DNA of 64,000 bases from Pseudomonadota bacterium (GTDB taxonomy: Bacteria > Pseudomonadota > Gammaproteobacteria > Pseudomonadales > Oceanobacteraceae): positions 186,001 to 250,000 of the forward strand of contig JAIXHJ010000004.1 of assembly GCA_030145845.1 (NCBI GenBank). Reading direction: 5' to 3'. Position numbers and translations under genes: made by a program. Under the pieces are notes generated by a model, which saw only the letters and a program-made list of their open reading frames with translations, had not been told where the DNA came from and did not search any database. This document shows positions 9,241 through 18,449 of the stretch, one piece after another. Within the stretch, counting starts at the first letter, position 1; each line of letters begins with the position of its first letter.

Positions 9241-10088
9241 AGCGTCAGCCGGGCGGTAGCGGCAATAATCACCAGCATCAGCGCCAGCTGCCAGCGCCGG
9301 ACCTGTTCGGCGAAAAACCACACGCCCCACAGTGCTGCGCCCAGAATACCGATGCCACGTTTCACCGTTTCGACAATGCCGGGATGCACCGTCATCAGCG
9401 CCGCCCACTGCGACAGCACCGCCAGCGCAAACACCGCCAGAGCCAGCAGCAACACCCCATAAGAACCGCGGAAACGGGGAACCAGCGGCTGCCCCTTTCT
9501 TACCTCAGTGAGCAGATAAAACAGCCACAGCAGCAATGCCATGCCCAGACTCTGCACCAGACCGTGGAAATACACCCCCGCCGACTGCAGCGCCCACTTG
9601 TCAAACACAATGCCGGCTCCCCAGCAGACCGACACCAGCAGCATCAGACCGAAGCCGGGGCCGGCATGAGCCGGATCACGCAGCAGCTTCCAGCCGCCAT
9701 TAAGAACAAAAATTGCCACCACAATCACCGCAATGGCGATTCCCTGTGCCGCACTGAGTGCTTCGCCCAGCAACGGCCAGCTGAGCAGTGCTGCCACCAC
9801 CGGGGTAAACGACAGCACCGGAATCAGCATGGCAATGCGGCCGCGGCTGATGGCGCGGATAAAACTGACACTGGCCACCGCAGCCAGCGTCATTGAAGCC
9901 AGTCCCGGCAGCCAGTAATCGCGGCCGGCACTCATATTGCCGTTGACCACACCCAGCAGCAGATAGAGCGGCACCACTCCCAGCGCCAGCCAGATCGACA
10001 GTGGCAGTGGCCGGCAGCTGGCGGACAGGTGTTTACGGGCCAGATCAAACAGTGACCAGGCAACAGCCGACACAAGCGCAAAAATCAT
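9231..10088 (-). CDS. EamA/DMT-family transporter
   Basis: A 285-residue integral inner-membrane protein with about ten hydrophobic helices in two EamA repeats (about 1-135 and 150-283), typical of drug/metabolite exporters. It starts MIFALVSAVAWSLFDLARKHL and ends ALMLVIIAATARLTLGG. The stop codon lies in a short tandem repeat. It converges with the SDR gene. The transported compound cannot be predicted. Confidence 0.85.
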   Translation of the reverse strand: MIFALVSAVAWSLFDLARKHLSASCRPLPLSIWLALGVVPLYLLLGVVNGNMSAGRDYWLPGLASMTLAAVASVSFIRAISRGRIAMLIPVLSFTPVVAALLSWPLLGEALSAAQGIAIAVIVVAIFVLNGGWKLLRDPAHAGPGFGLMLLVSVCWGAGIVFDKWALQSAGVYFHGLVQSLGMALLLWLFYLLTEVRKGQPLVPRFRGSYGVLLLALAVFALAVLSQWAALMTVHPGIVETVKRGIGILGAALWGVWFFAEQVRRWQLALMLVIIAATARLTLGG

Positions 10089-10238
10089 AAAACCCCCATT
10101 AAACTGAGCGCCGCATTATGCCAGCCGGGCTGGACTTTTTCTTAACAAAGCCGGCAGAGTGCGCAAAAACGCTGCCGCCGGACAGCCCGGATTGTTATTC
10201 TTGGCGCCATAACATTCATTAGCCGTGATACCGCTCAG

Positions 10239-11522
10239 ATGACCAACACCCTCACCACCGAAGATTTTCTGCTGGCAGCCAAACGTTCTGAGATCGCCGC
10301 CCTGCAACAACTGCTGATCAGCTGCGATCTGGTCACCAAAGTCACTGAACTCATCCACCAGCTGCAACGCGAACGCGGCCTGTCGAACGTCTGCCTGGTA
10401 TCGGCCGGGCAGCGCTCCGGCGCTCAGCGTCAGCAACAGATCAGCGCCTCGGATGCTGCCGATCAGGTTCTGCGCAACACGCTGTCACAGCTGGATCTGG
10501 AACGCAGCGACCCCACCTCCGCCCGCCTGTTCAGTGCCATTGCCTATGTACTGCATGAGCTGGATGAACTGGCAGAGCTGCGCCGCCAGGTCGACAGCCT
10601 CGGCATTGAACCCGGCGCCTATACCCAGAGCATGAGCCGGCTGATCGCCGGCCTGCTGAGCGTGGTGTTTGAAGCCGCAGATATTTCCGGCGATCCGGAT
10701 ATCACCCGCGCGCTGGTGGCCATGTTCAACTTTATGCAGGGTAAGGAATACGCAGGCCAGGAGCGGGCCTGGGCCATCATCGGTTTTACCGCCGGCGAAT
10801 TCACCAACGCGGTACAGGAACGGCTGAAAACCCTGCAGGATGCACAGAACCGCTGCTTTGATATTTTCTCCGATTTCACCCACACCATTCCTGCCGCACA
10901 GTGGCGGCAGCTGGAAAGCAGCGAAGCCACCGGTGAATTCAACCGCCTGCGCCAGCTGATTACCCGCTACCGCAGTGGCGACTCCCTGCCCACCTCCATG
11001 AGTGAAGTCTGGTACGAGCTGGCAACCCGGCGCATCGACGGTATGCAGGAACTGGAGCGGGAACTGGCCGCCGAGCTGCTGCAGCAGGGCGAAGAAAAAA
11101 TCCGTCAGGCGCAGGAAGATCTGCGCCTGCACCGTGAACACCTGCAGGACCTGGCGGATATTCAGCAGCCGCCGATGTCCCCGCTGTCGGTCCTGCCGGA
11201 CGAAGAGATCAGCACCGGCGGCGTCAATGTCACGCCCGGCGTCAACGTCAAACTGGCACGCTCCATCTATGAACTGGTGCAGGGCCAGGCCGAACGCCTG
11301 CAGCGTATCAGTGATGAACTGAGCGAAGCCCGTCAGGCACTGAATGAACGCAAACTGATTGAAAAAGCCAAAGGCATGCTGATGCAGTCACAGGGCATTA
11401 ATGAAGAGCAGGCATACAAACAGCTGCGTCAGGCCGCCATGGATGGTAATAAACGGATTGTCGATGTGGCCGAGAATGTCATCAGCGTGGCAGAAATGCT
11501 GCAGCTGAAACAGGGGCGCTGA
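10239..11522 (+). CDS. NIT-ANTAR nitrate/nitrite-responsive antiterminator (NasR-like)
   Basis: A 427-residue protein with the architecture of Klebsiella NasR. An N-terminal all-helical nitrate- and nitrite-sensing NIT domain (about residues 30-290) includes the family-like stretch LIHQLQRERGLSNVCLVSAG. A C-terminal ANTAR RNA-binding domain (about 345-410) reads RKLIEKAKGMLMQSQGINEEQAYKQLRQAAM. On binding nitrate or nitrite, NasR-type proteins bind paired hexaloop hairpins in a leader RNA and prevent termination. The leader immediately downstream (11673-11839) contains an ANTAR hairpin overlapping a terminator, and the next gene is a nitrite/formate channel. The cis-target and regulator are therefore side by side. 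Confidence 0.92.
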   Translation: MTNTLTTEDFLLAAKRSEIAALQQLLISCDLVTKVTELIHQLQRERGLSNVCLVSAGQRSGAQRQQQISASDAADQVLRNTLSQLDLERSDPTSARLFSAIAYVLHELDELAELRRQVDSLGIEPGAYTQSMSRLIAGLLSVVFEAADISGDPDITRALVAMFNFMQGKEYAGQERAWAIIGFTAGEFTNAVQERLKTLQDAQNRCFDIFSDFTHTIPAAQWRQLESSEATGEFNRLRQLITRYRSGDSLPTSMSEVWYELATRRIDGMQELERELAAELLQQGEEKIRQAQEDLRLHREHLQDLADIQQPPMSPLSVLPDEEISTGGVNVTPGVNVKLARSIYELVQGQAERLQRISDELSEARQALNERKLIEKAKGMLMQSQGINEEQAYKQLRQAAMDGNKRIVDVAENVISVAEMLQLKQGR

Positions 11523-11579
11523 TCCCTGCCCGCTGCCAGCAACCGGAATGTTATCTGCCGGAGCACAGACAGCAGGCGA

Positions 11580-11596
11580 TGCACAGCTCAGGTGCA
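11580..11596. promoter_or_regulatory. Putative NtrC (NtrC/GlnG) binding site
   Basis: TGCAC-N7-GTGCA, a perfect 5-bp dyad with the spacing of the NtrC consensus (TGCACYAnnnTGGTGCA-like, 17 bp). Its centre lies about 85 bp upstream of the predicted start of transcription from the sigma-54 promoter at 11647, a plausible enhancer position. The inner bases are less well matched than the arms. Confidence 0.55.
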
Positions 11597-11646
11597 GAAC
11601 AGGCCGGCAGCCGGCAGAAAACAGCATAAAAACCGGCCTTACAGGC

Positions 11647-11662
11647 TGGCACAGCACTTGCA
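11647..11662 (+). promoter_or_regulatory. Sigma-54 promoter of the nitrite-channel operon
   Basis: TGGCAC-N5-TTGCA is an exact match to the -24/-12 consensus, with GG and GC correctly spaced. Transcription would begin near 11673, just before the first leader hairpin. Sigma-54 control together with an upstream NtrC-like site implies expression under nitrogen limitation, as in the Klebsiella nas operon. Confidence 0.8.
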
Positions 11663-11681
11663 AAAAGCTAAACGTAATTCA

Positions 11682-11711
11682 ACTGATCGTTCTGACGACG
11701 GAACATTCAGT
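11682..11711 (+). promoter_or_regulatory. Leader hairpin P1 (first ANTAR-target stem, candidate)
   Basis: ACTGA (11682-11686) pairs with TCAGT (11707-11711) and GTTC (11689-11692) pairs with GAAC (11701-11704). If a U-G pair closes the top, the loop is the hexanucleotide GACGAC with G at position 4. Known ANTAR targets have A1 and G4, so position 1 differs. It lies directly after the predicted transcription start and 12 nt before hairpin P2. Confidence 0.5.
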
Positions 11712-11723
11712 CAAAGAAGTTAA

Positions 11724-11737
11724 GGACAAAGGCGTCC
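11724..11737 (+). promoter_or_regulatory. ANTAR-target hairpin P2, overlapping the terminator
   Basis: GGAC (11724-11727) and GTCC (11734-11737) enclose the hexaloop AAAGGC, with A at loop position 1 and G at position 4, exactly the conserved ANTAR-recognition bases. Its 3' arm (GTCC) is also part of the 5' arm of the terminator at 11731-11782, so P2 and the terminator exclude one another. This is the known ANTAR antitermination geometry. Confidence 0.78.
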
Positions 11738-11782
11738 ACTCCCTGCAGCTTTGCGGCTGTCAGGCAGTGGGCGCTTTTTTTT
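11731..11782 (+). terminator. Leader (regulated) Rho-independent terminator
   Basis: A 14-position stem (11732-11745 with 11761-11774, one C-C mismatch and one G-U pair) is followed by eight T residues (11775-11782). It lies 58 bp upstream of the nitrite-channel start codon, so it would block that gene unless the upstream NIT-ANTAR protein stabilises hairpin P2. Confidence 0.85.
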
Positions 11783-11839
11783 GGCCTGCCGGAATCTGCA
11801 CTCCGGGGCCGGATAACCAACGACATATGGGGAGCAGCC

Positions 11840-12691
11840 ATGTCTTATTTAATGCCATCCGAATTTGTGACCAAAATGGTCGATTCCGGTGAAGAAAAAA
11901 TCTACATGTCGACCAAGGACACCCTGATCCGTGCCTTTATGGCCGGGGCGATTCTTGGCCTTGCCGCGGTATTCGCCATTACCGTAGCCATGAAAAGTGG
12001 TTCACCGATTCTCGGTGCCGTACTTTTCCCGGTCGGCTTTATTATGCTTTACCTGATGAAATTCGACCTGCTGACCGGCGTATTCACCCTGGTACCACTG
12101 GCACTGATCGACAAGCGCCCCGGCGTGACCCTGGGCGGATTACTGCGCAACTGGGGGCTGGTCTTTATCGGTAATTTTGCCGGCGCGGTAACCGTGGCCT
12201 TTATGATTTCTTTTATTCTGACCTACGGTTACAACACCGATGGTGGTCCGATTGCGGAAAAAGTGTCGCATATCGGTGAAGCGCGGACGCTGGGTTATGC
12301 GGCCCACGGCGCTGACGGCTGGCTGACCATTTTTATCCGCGGCATGCTGTGCAACTGGATGGTCTCCATGGGTGTGGTCGGCGCCATGATTTCCACCTCA
12401 GCCACCGGTAAAATGGCGGCCATGTGGATGCCGGTGATGCTGTTCTTCTTTATGGGTTTCGAGCACTCCATCGTCAACATGTTCCTGTTCCCGTTCTCCA
12501 TGATCATGGGCGGTGATTTCACCTTTATGCAGTACCTGATCTGGAACGAACTGCCAACCGCACTGGGCAATCTGGCCGGTGGCTTCCTGCTGGTTGGTCT
12601 GCCACTGTACTTCACCCATGTCCGTACCGGTAAAAAGCGCGAACTCAGCGCCGATCAGACACCGGCCATGACGCCTCAGCGTTCCGCCTGA
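11840..12691 (+). CDS. Formate/nitrite transporter (FNT family, NirC-like)
   Basis: A 283-residue inner-membrane channel of the FocA/NirC family, which forms pentamers carrying nitrite or formate. Six hydrophobic helices are evident, starting near residue 32 (AFMAGAILGLAAVFAITVAM). Family features are the Phe-Asp-Leu-Leu-Thr-Gly segment near residue 75, the FIGNFAGA stretch near 115, and the FFFMGFEHSIVNMF motif near 205 with the channel His. GGGGAGC precedes the ATG. The upstream sigma-54 promoter, NtrC-like site and ANTAR-controlled terminator, plus the adjacent NIT-ANTAR regulator, make nitrite uptake for assimilation more likely than formate transport. Confidence 0.93.
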   Translation: MSYLMPSEFVTKMVDSGEEKIYMSTKDTLIRAFMAGAILGLAAVFAITVAMKSGSPILGAVLFPVGFIMLYLMKFDLLTGVFTLVPLALIDKRPGVTLGGLLRNWGLVFIGNFAGAVTVAFMISFILTYGYNTDGGPIAEKVSHIGEARTLGYAAHGADGWLTIFIRGMLCNWMVSMGVVGAMISTSATGKMAAMWMPVMLFFFMGFEHSIVNMFLFPFSMIMGGDFTFMQYLIWNELPTALGNLAGGFLLVGLPLYFTHVRTGKKRELSADQTPAMTPQRSA

Positions 12692-12711
12692 TCCCGATTA
12701 ATATCCGCCAG

Positions 12712-12736
12712 AACCCCGGCTGCAGGCCGGGGTTTT
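12712..12736 (+). terminator. Terminator after the nitrite channel gene
   Basis: AACCCCGGC and GCCGGGGTT form a 9-bp perfect stem with loop TGCAG and end in TTTT. It lies 20 bp after the channel stop, so the following kinase gene relies on readthrough or its own promoter. Confidence 0.75.
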
Positions 12737-12852
12737 ATCGCGGCGTTGGCAAACCTGAAAAGGACCCGCCATGCTCTTCATTCGCCGCCCTGCTCTGAGC
12801 CCGGAAAGATTCGCGCAGAGCGATGCAGAATTACTCTGAGGTTCCTGCACAG

Positions 12853-14580
12853 ATGAGTAATGAATTACAACTGTCGGTCGGGCAATATTCTGACGCCGGG
12901 GTAAAGCCGGTTAATCAGGATTTTTACGCCACCAGCATACCGGATAATTATCTGCTGCAGAGTAAAGGTGCGGTGATTGCACTGGCCGATGGTATCAGCA
13001 GCAGTGCAGTCAGCCAGATTGCCAGTGCCGCCGCGGTGGAAGGTTTTATCAGCGACTATTACAGCACCCCGGAAGCCTGGTCGGTCAAACGTTCGGCCCA
13101 GCGGGTACTGAGTGCGGTTAATTCCTGGCTCTATGCCCAGACCCGCCAGAGCCAGTACCGTTCCGACCCGGACCGCGGCTATGTCTGCACCTTCAGTGCC
13201 CTGATTATAAAATCCACCACCGCTTATCTGTTCAGTGCCGGCGACACCCGCATTTACCGTGTTCAGGGTGAGTCACTGGAACAACTCACCAGCGACCACC
13301 GTTTTTATGTATCACAGCAGCAGAGTTACCTGACCCGGGCACTGGGTATGGACCAGCATCTGGAAGTGGATTACCGCGCCCTCAGTGTCAGTGCCGGTGA
13401 TGTATTTATTCTTGCCACCGATGGCATTTACGAATTCATCAGCCCGCAACAGGTGACGGAGCAGATCCGCCGCGGTGCAGATCTCAATGCCGCCGCAGAA
13501 GCCATTACCCGCCAGGCACGTGACCATCAGAGTGATGATAATCTGAGCATCCAGATTGTCCGTATCGACCAGCTGCCCGGGCTCAGTGCCGATGAAGTCC
13601 GCCAGCAGCTGACCGAACTGCCTTTTCCACCGGAGCTGGATGCCCGTGACGACTTCGATGGTTATACCATTCTGCGTAAAATCCACAGCAGTCCGCGCAG
13701 CCATGTGTATGTCGCCCGCGATCATGACAGCGGCGAAACGGTGGTATTAAAAACACCATCAATGGAACTGCGCGAAGACCCCGCGTATCTCGAACGTTTT
13801 TTAATGGAAGACTGGGTCGCACGACGGATAAACAGCGCCCATGTCCTGAAACCTGTTACCCATCACCGCCGCCGGCAGTTTATGTATGTCGCCAGCGAAT
13901 ACATTGACGGCATCACCCTGGCGCAGTGGATGCGCGACCATCCCCGGCCGGCACTGAGTGAAGTACGCAACATTGCCACTCAGATTGCCAAAGGCCTGCG
14001 CGCCTTTCACCGGCTGGAAATGATTCATCAGGATTTAAAGCCGGATAACATCATGATTGATCCGTCCGGCACCGTGAAAATCATTGATTTCGGCACCACC
14101 CGGGTGGCCGGCATTATGGAAATGGATACGCCGCTGGCACGGCTGGAAATACCCGGCACCGCCCAGTATTCAGCACCGGAATATTTTCTTGGCAACCCCG
14201 GCACCGCGGCGGCGGATGTGTTTTCCCTTGGCGTGATTGTCTATCAGATGCTCAGCGGACAACTGCCCTACGGCGTTGAGGTGGTAAAAGCCCGCAGCCT
14301 GAAAGCCCAGCAGCGCCTGCGCTATATCCCCATTCACCATCGCGATGAGCACACCCCGGTGCCGCTGTGGGTGGATGAAGCCATCCGCAAAGCGCTGCAG
14401 CCGGAAGCACATAAACGCTATCAGGAAGCGGATGAATTTATTTATGACCTGAGCCAGCCCAACAAACAATTCCTGCGTCTGCGCAAAGAACCATTAATAC
14501 AGCGCAACCCGGTGCAGTTCTGGCAGGGCATCTCCGCACTGCTGCTTTTGTTGCTGATGATTCTGCTCTACCGCCAGTAA
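12853..14580 (+). CDS. PP2C-type phosphatase / Ser-Thr protein kinase fusion, membrane anchored
   Basis: A bifunctional signalling protein of 575 residues. The N-terminal PP2C-like phosphatase domain (about 1-240) shows SDAGVKPVNQD, IALADGISSSA, FSAGDTRIYRV, ATDGIYEF and SDDNLSIQ, the metal-binding Asp motifs of PP2C. The C-terminal half is a Hanks-type kinase (about 265-535) with the ATP Lys in VVLK, catalytic HQDLKPDN and metal-binding DFGT; the glycine-rich loop is weak. A single C-terminal membrane helix (ISALLLLLLMILLY) is followed by RQ. In pseudomonads such fusions are found in nitrate-assimilation clusters, which fits the neighbours here. The substrate is unknown. An alternative start lies at 12823; 12853 fits the usual N-terminus of the domain better. 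Confidence 0.9.
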   Translation: MSNELQLSVGQYSDAGVKPVNQDFYATSIPDNYLLQSKGAVIALADGISSSAVSQIASAAAVEGFISDYYSTPEAWSVKRSAQRVLSAVNSWLYAQTRQSQYRSDPDRGYVCTFSALIIKSTTAYLFSAGDTRIYRVQGESLEQLTSDHRFYVSQQQSYLTRALGMDQHLEVDYRALSVSAGDVFILATDGIYEFISPQQVTEQIRRGADLNAAAEAITRQARDHQSDDNLSIQIVRIDQLPGLSADEVRQQLTELPFPPELDARDDFDGYTILRKIHSSPRSHVYVARDHDSGETVVLKTPSMELREDPAYLERFLMEDWVARRINSAHVLKPVTHHRRRQFMYVASEYIDGITLAQWMRDHPRPALSEVRNIATQIAKGLRAFHRLEMIHQDLKPDNIMIDPSGTVKIIDFGTTRVAGIMEMDTPLARLEIPGTAQYSAPEYFLGNPGTAAADVFSLGVIVYQMLSGQLPYGVEVVKARSLKAQQRLRYIPIHHRDEHTPVPLWVDEAIRKALQPEAHKRYQEADEFIYDLSQPNKQFLRLRKEPLIQRNPVQFWQGISALLLLLLMILLYRQ

Positions 14581-14613
14581 CTGCTGAGCGGCGCCGGCAT
14601 GGACATTAACACG

Positions 14614-15129
14614 TCAGCGCATTCTTCCCCGCGTTACCCCTTTCACCCCCACCTGAGCGACCAGACTGGCACTGGTATGGGCATGACAAATGGCAATGGC
14701 CAGCGCATCGGCCGCATCGGCCTGCGGCTTACCGGGCAATTTGAGTAAATGCTGCACCATATGCTGCACCTGCTCCTTATCTGCCCCCCCCTTGCCGACC
14801 ACCGCCTGTTTGATGGTCCGCGGTGCGTATTCAGCAACGGGTAAATCGTGCAGCGTGGCGGCCACAATGGCCACACCACGGGCCTGCCCCAGTTTCAGTG
14901 CCGAGTCGGCATTTTTGCCCATAAACACCTGTTCAATGGCAAATTCCTGTGGCTGGTAGGTTTCAATGATTTCACTGACCCCGGCAAATATCTTTTTCAG
15001 CCGTTCCGCCAGCGGACCATCACCGGTACGGATACAGCCACTGACAATATATTCTGTCTTCTGACCAACGCGGCGGATCACCCCAAACCCGGTCAGCCGT
15101 GAGCCCGGGTCAATGCCGAGAATAATCAT
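14614..15129 (-). CDS. ruvC: Crossover junction endodeoxyribonuclease RuvC
   Basis: RuvC resolves Holliday junctions as a dimeric, metal-dependent nuclease. The 171 residues start [18 protein letters not shown], with the first catalytic Asp at residue 7. The second acidic residue is in the [23 protein letters not shown] segment (about 63-85), and the pair [14 protein letters not shown] lies near 138-151. The gene overlaps the upstream lipoprotein gene by four bases (ATGA). The usual downstream partners ruvA and ruvB are not present; the converging kinase gene follows instead. Confidence 0.96.
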   Translation of the reverse strand: MIILGIDPGSRLTGFGVIRRVGQKTEYIVSGCIRTGDGPLAERLKKIFAGVSEIIETYQPQEFAIEQVFMGKNADSALKLGQARGVAIVAATLHDLPVAEYAPRTIKQAVVGKGGADKEQVQHMVQHLLKLPGKPQADAADALAIAICHAHTSASLVAQVGVKGVTRGRMR

Positions 15130-15575
15130 TGCGCCGGCGTCACACCCGACGACGTTTTACGGCCGGCATCCTGCTGGCGGTCATCGGCCGGGGTCAGCTG
15201 CCAGCGCTGGCCACTGTCCTGATTAATCACCACCACCTGCTGCCAGTGCGGTGGCAGAATTACCTGCATACAGGGTTCGGTGATAACCTGAGCCTGCATC
15301 ATGCCCGGAGCCGGACGGCGTTCCTGATAAATAAATTCGTACTGATCGTCGCCCTGCTGCTGACCAACCACATCAATGCCATAGCCTGCCGTCGGCCGCT
15401 CCCCCAGAGCGATGGTCAGCGTGCCGAAATTGACCGTCACCCCGGCCGGTGCCGCACAGTGATTCATAAAGCTCATCGGCAGTTCATTCTTTGCCACGGT
15501 AACCGTGGTACAGCCGGCGCTGAAAACCGGTACTGTGATGGCGGCTGCCAGGCACAGCCTGGTGAGGTATTTCAT
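15126..15575 (-). CDS. Putative lipoprotein with PrcB-like C-terminal domain
   Basis: A 149-residue exported protein with a signal peptide ([18 protein letters not shown]) ending in a lipobox FSAGC, so Cys22 is the probable lipidated residue. The remainder contains [17 protein letters not shown] and a following [12 protein letters not shown] segment. These resemble the PrcB C-terminal domain of small envelope proteins that partner or regulate proteases, but the link is weak. It overlaps ruvC by four bases. Function is otherwise unknown. Confidence 0.7.
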   Translation of the reverse strand: MKYLTRLCLAAAITVPVFSAGCTTVTVAKNELPMSFMNHCAAPAGVTVNFGTLTIALGERPTAGYGIDVVGQQQGDDQYEFIYQERRPAPGMMQAQVITEPCMQVILPPHWQQVVVINQDSGQRWQLTPADDRQQDAGRKTSSGVTPAQ

Positions 15576-15621
15576 CCCATAAACTCCCTGATCGGTTGCT
15601 GCCGATTATACACACTGACAT

Positions 15622-15655
15622 AAAAAAACCCCGCAACGGATCACCGTTGCGGGGT
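15622..15655 (-). terminator. Terminator after clpB
   Basis: A 12-bp perfect stem (ACCCCGCAACGG, loop ATCA, CCGTTGCGGGGT), followed on the minus strand by seven T, lies 23 bp after the clpB stop. Confidence 0.85.
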
Positions 15656-15677
15656 CTGTTTATCGCTGCCTGTGTGT

Positions 15678-18272
15678 TCAGCTGCGGGCGCTGAACACCA
15701 GATGGTCGTTGTCGACATCCGCCACAATGGTGGTGCCGGGACCAAACTTACCGGACAGAATATCCTGTGCCAGCGGGTTTTCGATCCATTGCTGGATGGC
15801 CCGTTTCAGCGGCCGGGCACCGAACACCGGATCGTAGCCCACATCCACCAGCTTGCTGATGGCCGCATCAGACAGTTCCAGTACCAGTTCGCGGTCCTGC
15901 AGACGCTTACGCAGCATATCCAGCTGGATATCCGCGATACCACGGATCTGATCTTTCTCCAGCGGATGGAAGACCACGGCTTCGTCGATCCGGTTGATAA
16001 ATTCCGGACGGAAATGCGAGCCGACAATTTCCATCACCGCTTCGCGCATCATTTCATAGCTGGACTCATCGTCATTGGCCAGTGTCTGAATCACATCGGA
16101 ACCCAGGTTCGAGGTCATCACCAGCACGCAGTTTTTGAAGTCCACCTTGCGCCCCTGACCGTCAGTCAGCTGACCGTCATCCAGCACCTGCAGCAGGATG
16201 TTGAACACATCCGGATGCGCTTTTTCCACCTCATCCAGCAGAATCACGGAATAAGGCTTGCGGCGTACCGCTTCGGTCAGCAGACCGCCCTCTTCGTAAC
16301 CGACGTAACCCGGAGGCGCACCGATCAGACGGGCCACGGAGTGTTTCTCCATGTACTCCGACATATCGATACGTACCATGGCGTCTTTGCTGTCGAACAG
16401 GAAGGTCGCCAGCGCTTTACACAGCTCGGTTTTACCCACACCGGTCGGCCCCAGGAACAGGAACGAACCATTCGGCCGGTTAGGATCGGACAGGCCGGCC
16501 CGTGAGCGGCGTACGGCGTTGGATACGGCTTTGATGGCCTGATCCTGACCGACAACCTGCTGATGCAGCACGTCTTCCATGCGCAGCAGTTTGTCGCGTT
16601 CGCCTTCGAGCATCTTGCTCACCGGCACACCGGTCCATTTGGACACCACTTCGGCAATTTCGTCTTCGGTCACCTTGTTACGCAGCAGGGTAAATTCCTG
16701 CGTGCCGGAGGTTTCCGCTTCATTGGCTGAGGCCAGCTGTTTTTCCAGCTCCGGAATACGACCGTACTGCAGCTCAGACATTTTCTGCAGGTCGCCGGCA
16801 CGGCGCGCGGCTTCCAGCTCAAGTTTGGCCTGCTCCAGTTCTTCTTTCGATTTACTGGCGCCTTCCAGCAGCGCTTTTTCTTTCTTCCACACGTCTTCCA
16901 GTTCAACGTAAGCGCGGCCGGCTTTGTTGATTTCTTCATTCAGACCGCTGAGACGCTGCTTGGCAGCCTCGTCTTTTTCTTTCTTCAGTGCTTCACGTTC
17001 AATCTTCAGCTGAATCAGACGACGTTCCAGCTTGTCCATTTCCTGTGGCTTGGAGTCGATCTCCATACGGATCACGGACGCGGCTTCATCCACCAGGTCA
17101 ATGGCTTTGTCCGGCAGGCGGCGGTCAGTAATGTAGCGGCTGGACAGCTTCGCCGCGGCAATAATGGCGCTGTCGGTAATCTGCACACCGTGGTGCACTT
17201 CGTAGCGCTCTTTCAGTCCGCGCAGAATGGCGATGGTGTCTTCTTCGCCCGGTTCGTCCACCAGCACTTTCTGGAAACGGCGTTCCAGTGCCGCGTCTTT
17301 CTCAATGAATTCGCGGTATTCATCCAGCGTGGTGGCCCCCACACAGTGCAGCTCACCGCGGGCCAGAGCCGGTTTCAGCATGTTACCGGCGTCCATCGCG
17401 CCTTCGCTCTTACCGGCACCCACCATGGTGTGCAGCTCGTCGATGAACAGGATGATAGAGCCTTCCGCCTTGGAGACGTCTTTCAGTACGGCTTTCAGGC
17501 GCTCTTCAAACTCACCGCGGTATTTGGCACCGGCCAGCAGTGAGCCCATATCCAGCGACAGGATGCGTTTGTTTTTCAGGTTCTCAGGTACTTCACCATT
17601 GACGATACGCTGTGCCAGACCTTCCACCACGGCGGTTTTACCCACCCCCGGCGGCCCGATCAGTACCGGGTTATTTTTGGTACGGCGCTGCAGTACCTGA
17701 ATGGTACGGCGGATTTCATCATCACGGCCGATCACCGGGTCCAGCTTGCCGGACTCCGCACGCTCAGTCAGGTCGATACAGTATTTGTCCAGCGACTGAC
17801 GGTTGTCTTCCGCACTGGCATCGTTCACAGCTTCACCACCCCGGATATCCTGAATTGCCTTATCAACATTGTCTTTCGTCAGTCCGGCCGCCGCCAGCGC
17901 CTTACCGGCCGGGCCTTTGTCGTCCAGTGCCACCAGCAGGAAGACCTCACTGGCAACAAACTGATCGCCGCGCTTCTGCGCTTCTTTATCGGCCAGATTC
18001 AGCAGCCGGCCCAGTTCCGGCGCAATCTGGATATTGCCGTCCGGGGAGCTGACGCGGGGCTGATCCTGCAGTACCTGACGCAGGGATTTTTCCAGCTCGC
18101 TGACGTTGGCGGAACAACGGCGCACGACGTCCTTCACGCTACTGCTGGTCTGTTCCAGCAGCGCCAGCAGAACATGTACGGTATCAATCTGGTTGTGATC
18201 CTGTCCCAGTGCCAGACTCTGGCTCTCGGCCAGGGCATTCTGCAGACTGGTGGTCAGACGATCCATTCTCAT
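15678..18272 (-). CDS. clpB: ATP-dependent chaperone (disaggregase) ClpB
   Basis: ClpB is the hexameric AAA+ disaggregase that rescues heat-aggregated proteins together with DnaK. The 864 residues are the standard length. Present in order are: an N-terminal Clp repeat domain (1-145); the first AAA+ module with Walker [14 protein letters not shown] near 206 and Walker [15 protein letters not shown] near 275; the long coiled-coil middle domain (about 400-530); the second AAA+ module with [15 protein letters not shown] near 605 and [14 protein letters not shown] near 675; and the D2 small domain. The start [11 protein letters not shown] aligns with known ClpB N-termini. A sigma-32-like promoter lies upstream and a strong terminator downstream. 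Confidence 0.97.
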   Translation of the reverse strand: MRMDRLTTSLQNALAESQSLALGQDHNQIDTVHVLLALLEQTSSSVKDVVRRCSANVSELEKSLRQVLQDQPRVSSPDGNIQIAPELGRLLNLADKEAQKRGDQFVASEVFLLVALDDKGPAGKALAAAGLTKDNVDKAIQDIRGGEAVNDASAEDNRQSLDKYCIDLTERAESGKLDPVIGRDDEIRRTIQVLQRRTKNNPVLIGPPGVGKTAVVEGLAQRIVNGEVPENLKNKRILSLDMGSLLAGAKYRGEFEERLKAVLKDVSKAEGSIILFIDELHTMVGAGKSEGAMDAGNMLKPALARGELHCVGATTLDEYREFIEKDAALERRFQKVLVDEPGEEDTIAILRGLKERYEVHHGVQITDSAIIAAAKLSSRYITDRRLPDKAIDLVDEAASVIRMEIDSKPQEMDKLERRLIQLKIEREALKKEKDEAAKQRLSGLNEEINKAGRAYVELEDVWKKEKALLEGASKSKEELEQAKLELEAARRAGDLQKMSELQYGRIPELEKQLASANEAETSGTQEFTLLRNKVTEDEIAEVVSKWTGVPVSKMLEGERDKLLRMEDVLHQQVVGQDQAIKAVSNAVRRSRAGLSDPNRPNGSFLFLGPTGVGKTELCKALATFLFDSKDAMVRIDMSEYMEKHSVARLIGAPPGYVGYEEGGLLTEAVRRKPYSVILLDEVEKAHPDVFNILLQVLDDGQLTDGQGRKVDFKNCVLVMTSNLGSDVIQTLANDDESSYEMMREAVMEIVGSHFRPEFINRIDEAVVFHPLEKDQIRGIADIQLDMLRKRLQDRELVLELSDAAISKLVDVGYDPVFGARPLKRAIQQWIENPLAQDILSGKFGPGTTIVADVDNDHLVFSARS

Positions 18273-18335
18273 ATGACGATTCTCCTCACAGAGCCTGCCG
18301 CATCGCTGGTCAGGCGTTAAATTCAGTTGAAGGCT

Positions 18336-18364
18336 TTAATGCGTCCTCATTAATTTTTTTCAAG
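18336..18364 (-). promoter_or_regulatory. Putative heat-shock (sigma-32) promoter of clpB
   Basis: On the minus strand CTTGAA (18364-18359) is followed after a 14-base spacer by ACGCATTA. This approximates the sigma-32 -35 CTTGAA and -10 CCCCATnT elements and lies about 65 bp upstream of the clpB start codon. The -35 match is exact; the -10 is partial. Confidence 0.5.
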
Positions 18365-18449
18365 CATTCTTTACTAAACTTTAGTTAATTTAATAAATAA
18401 GCTCATTGATATACCTCAAACCAATGTGACCCGTTGCTGCCATTGCCGA

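Noticed and set aside
15672-16505. A 277-codon plus-strand frame inside clpB
   Set aside because: Antisense to the well conserved second AAA+ module of ClpB; no start signal or recognisable domain.
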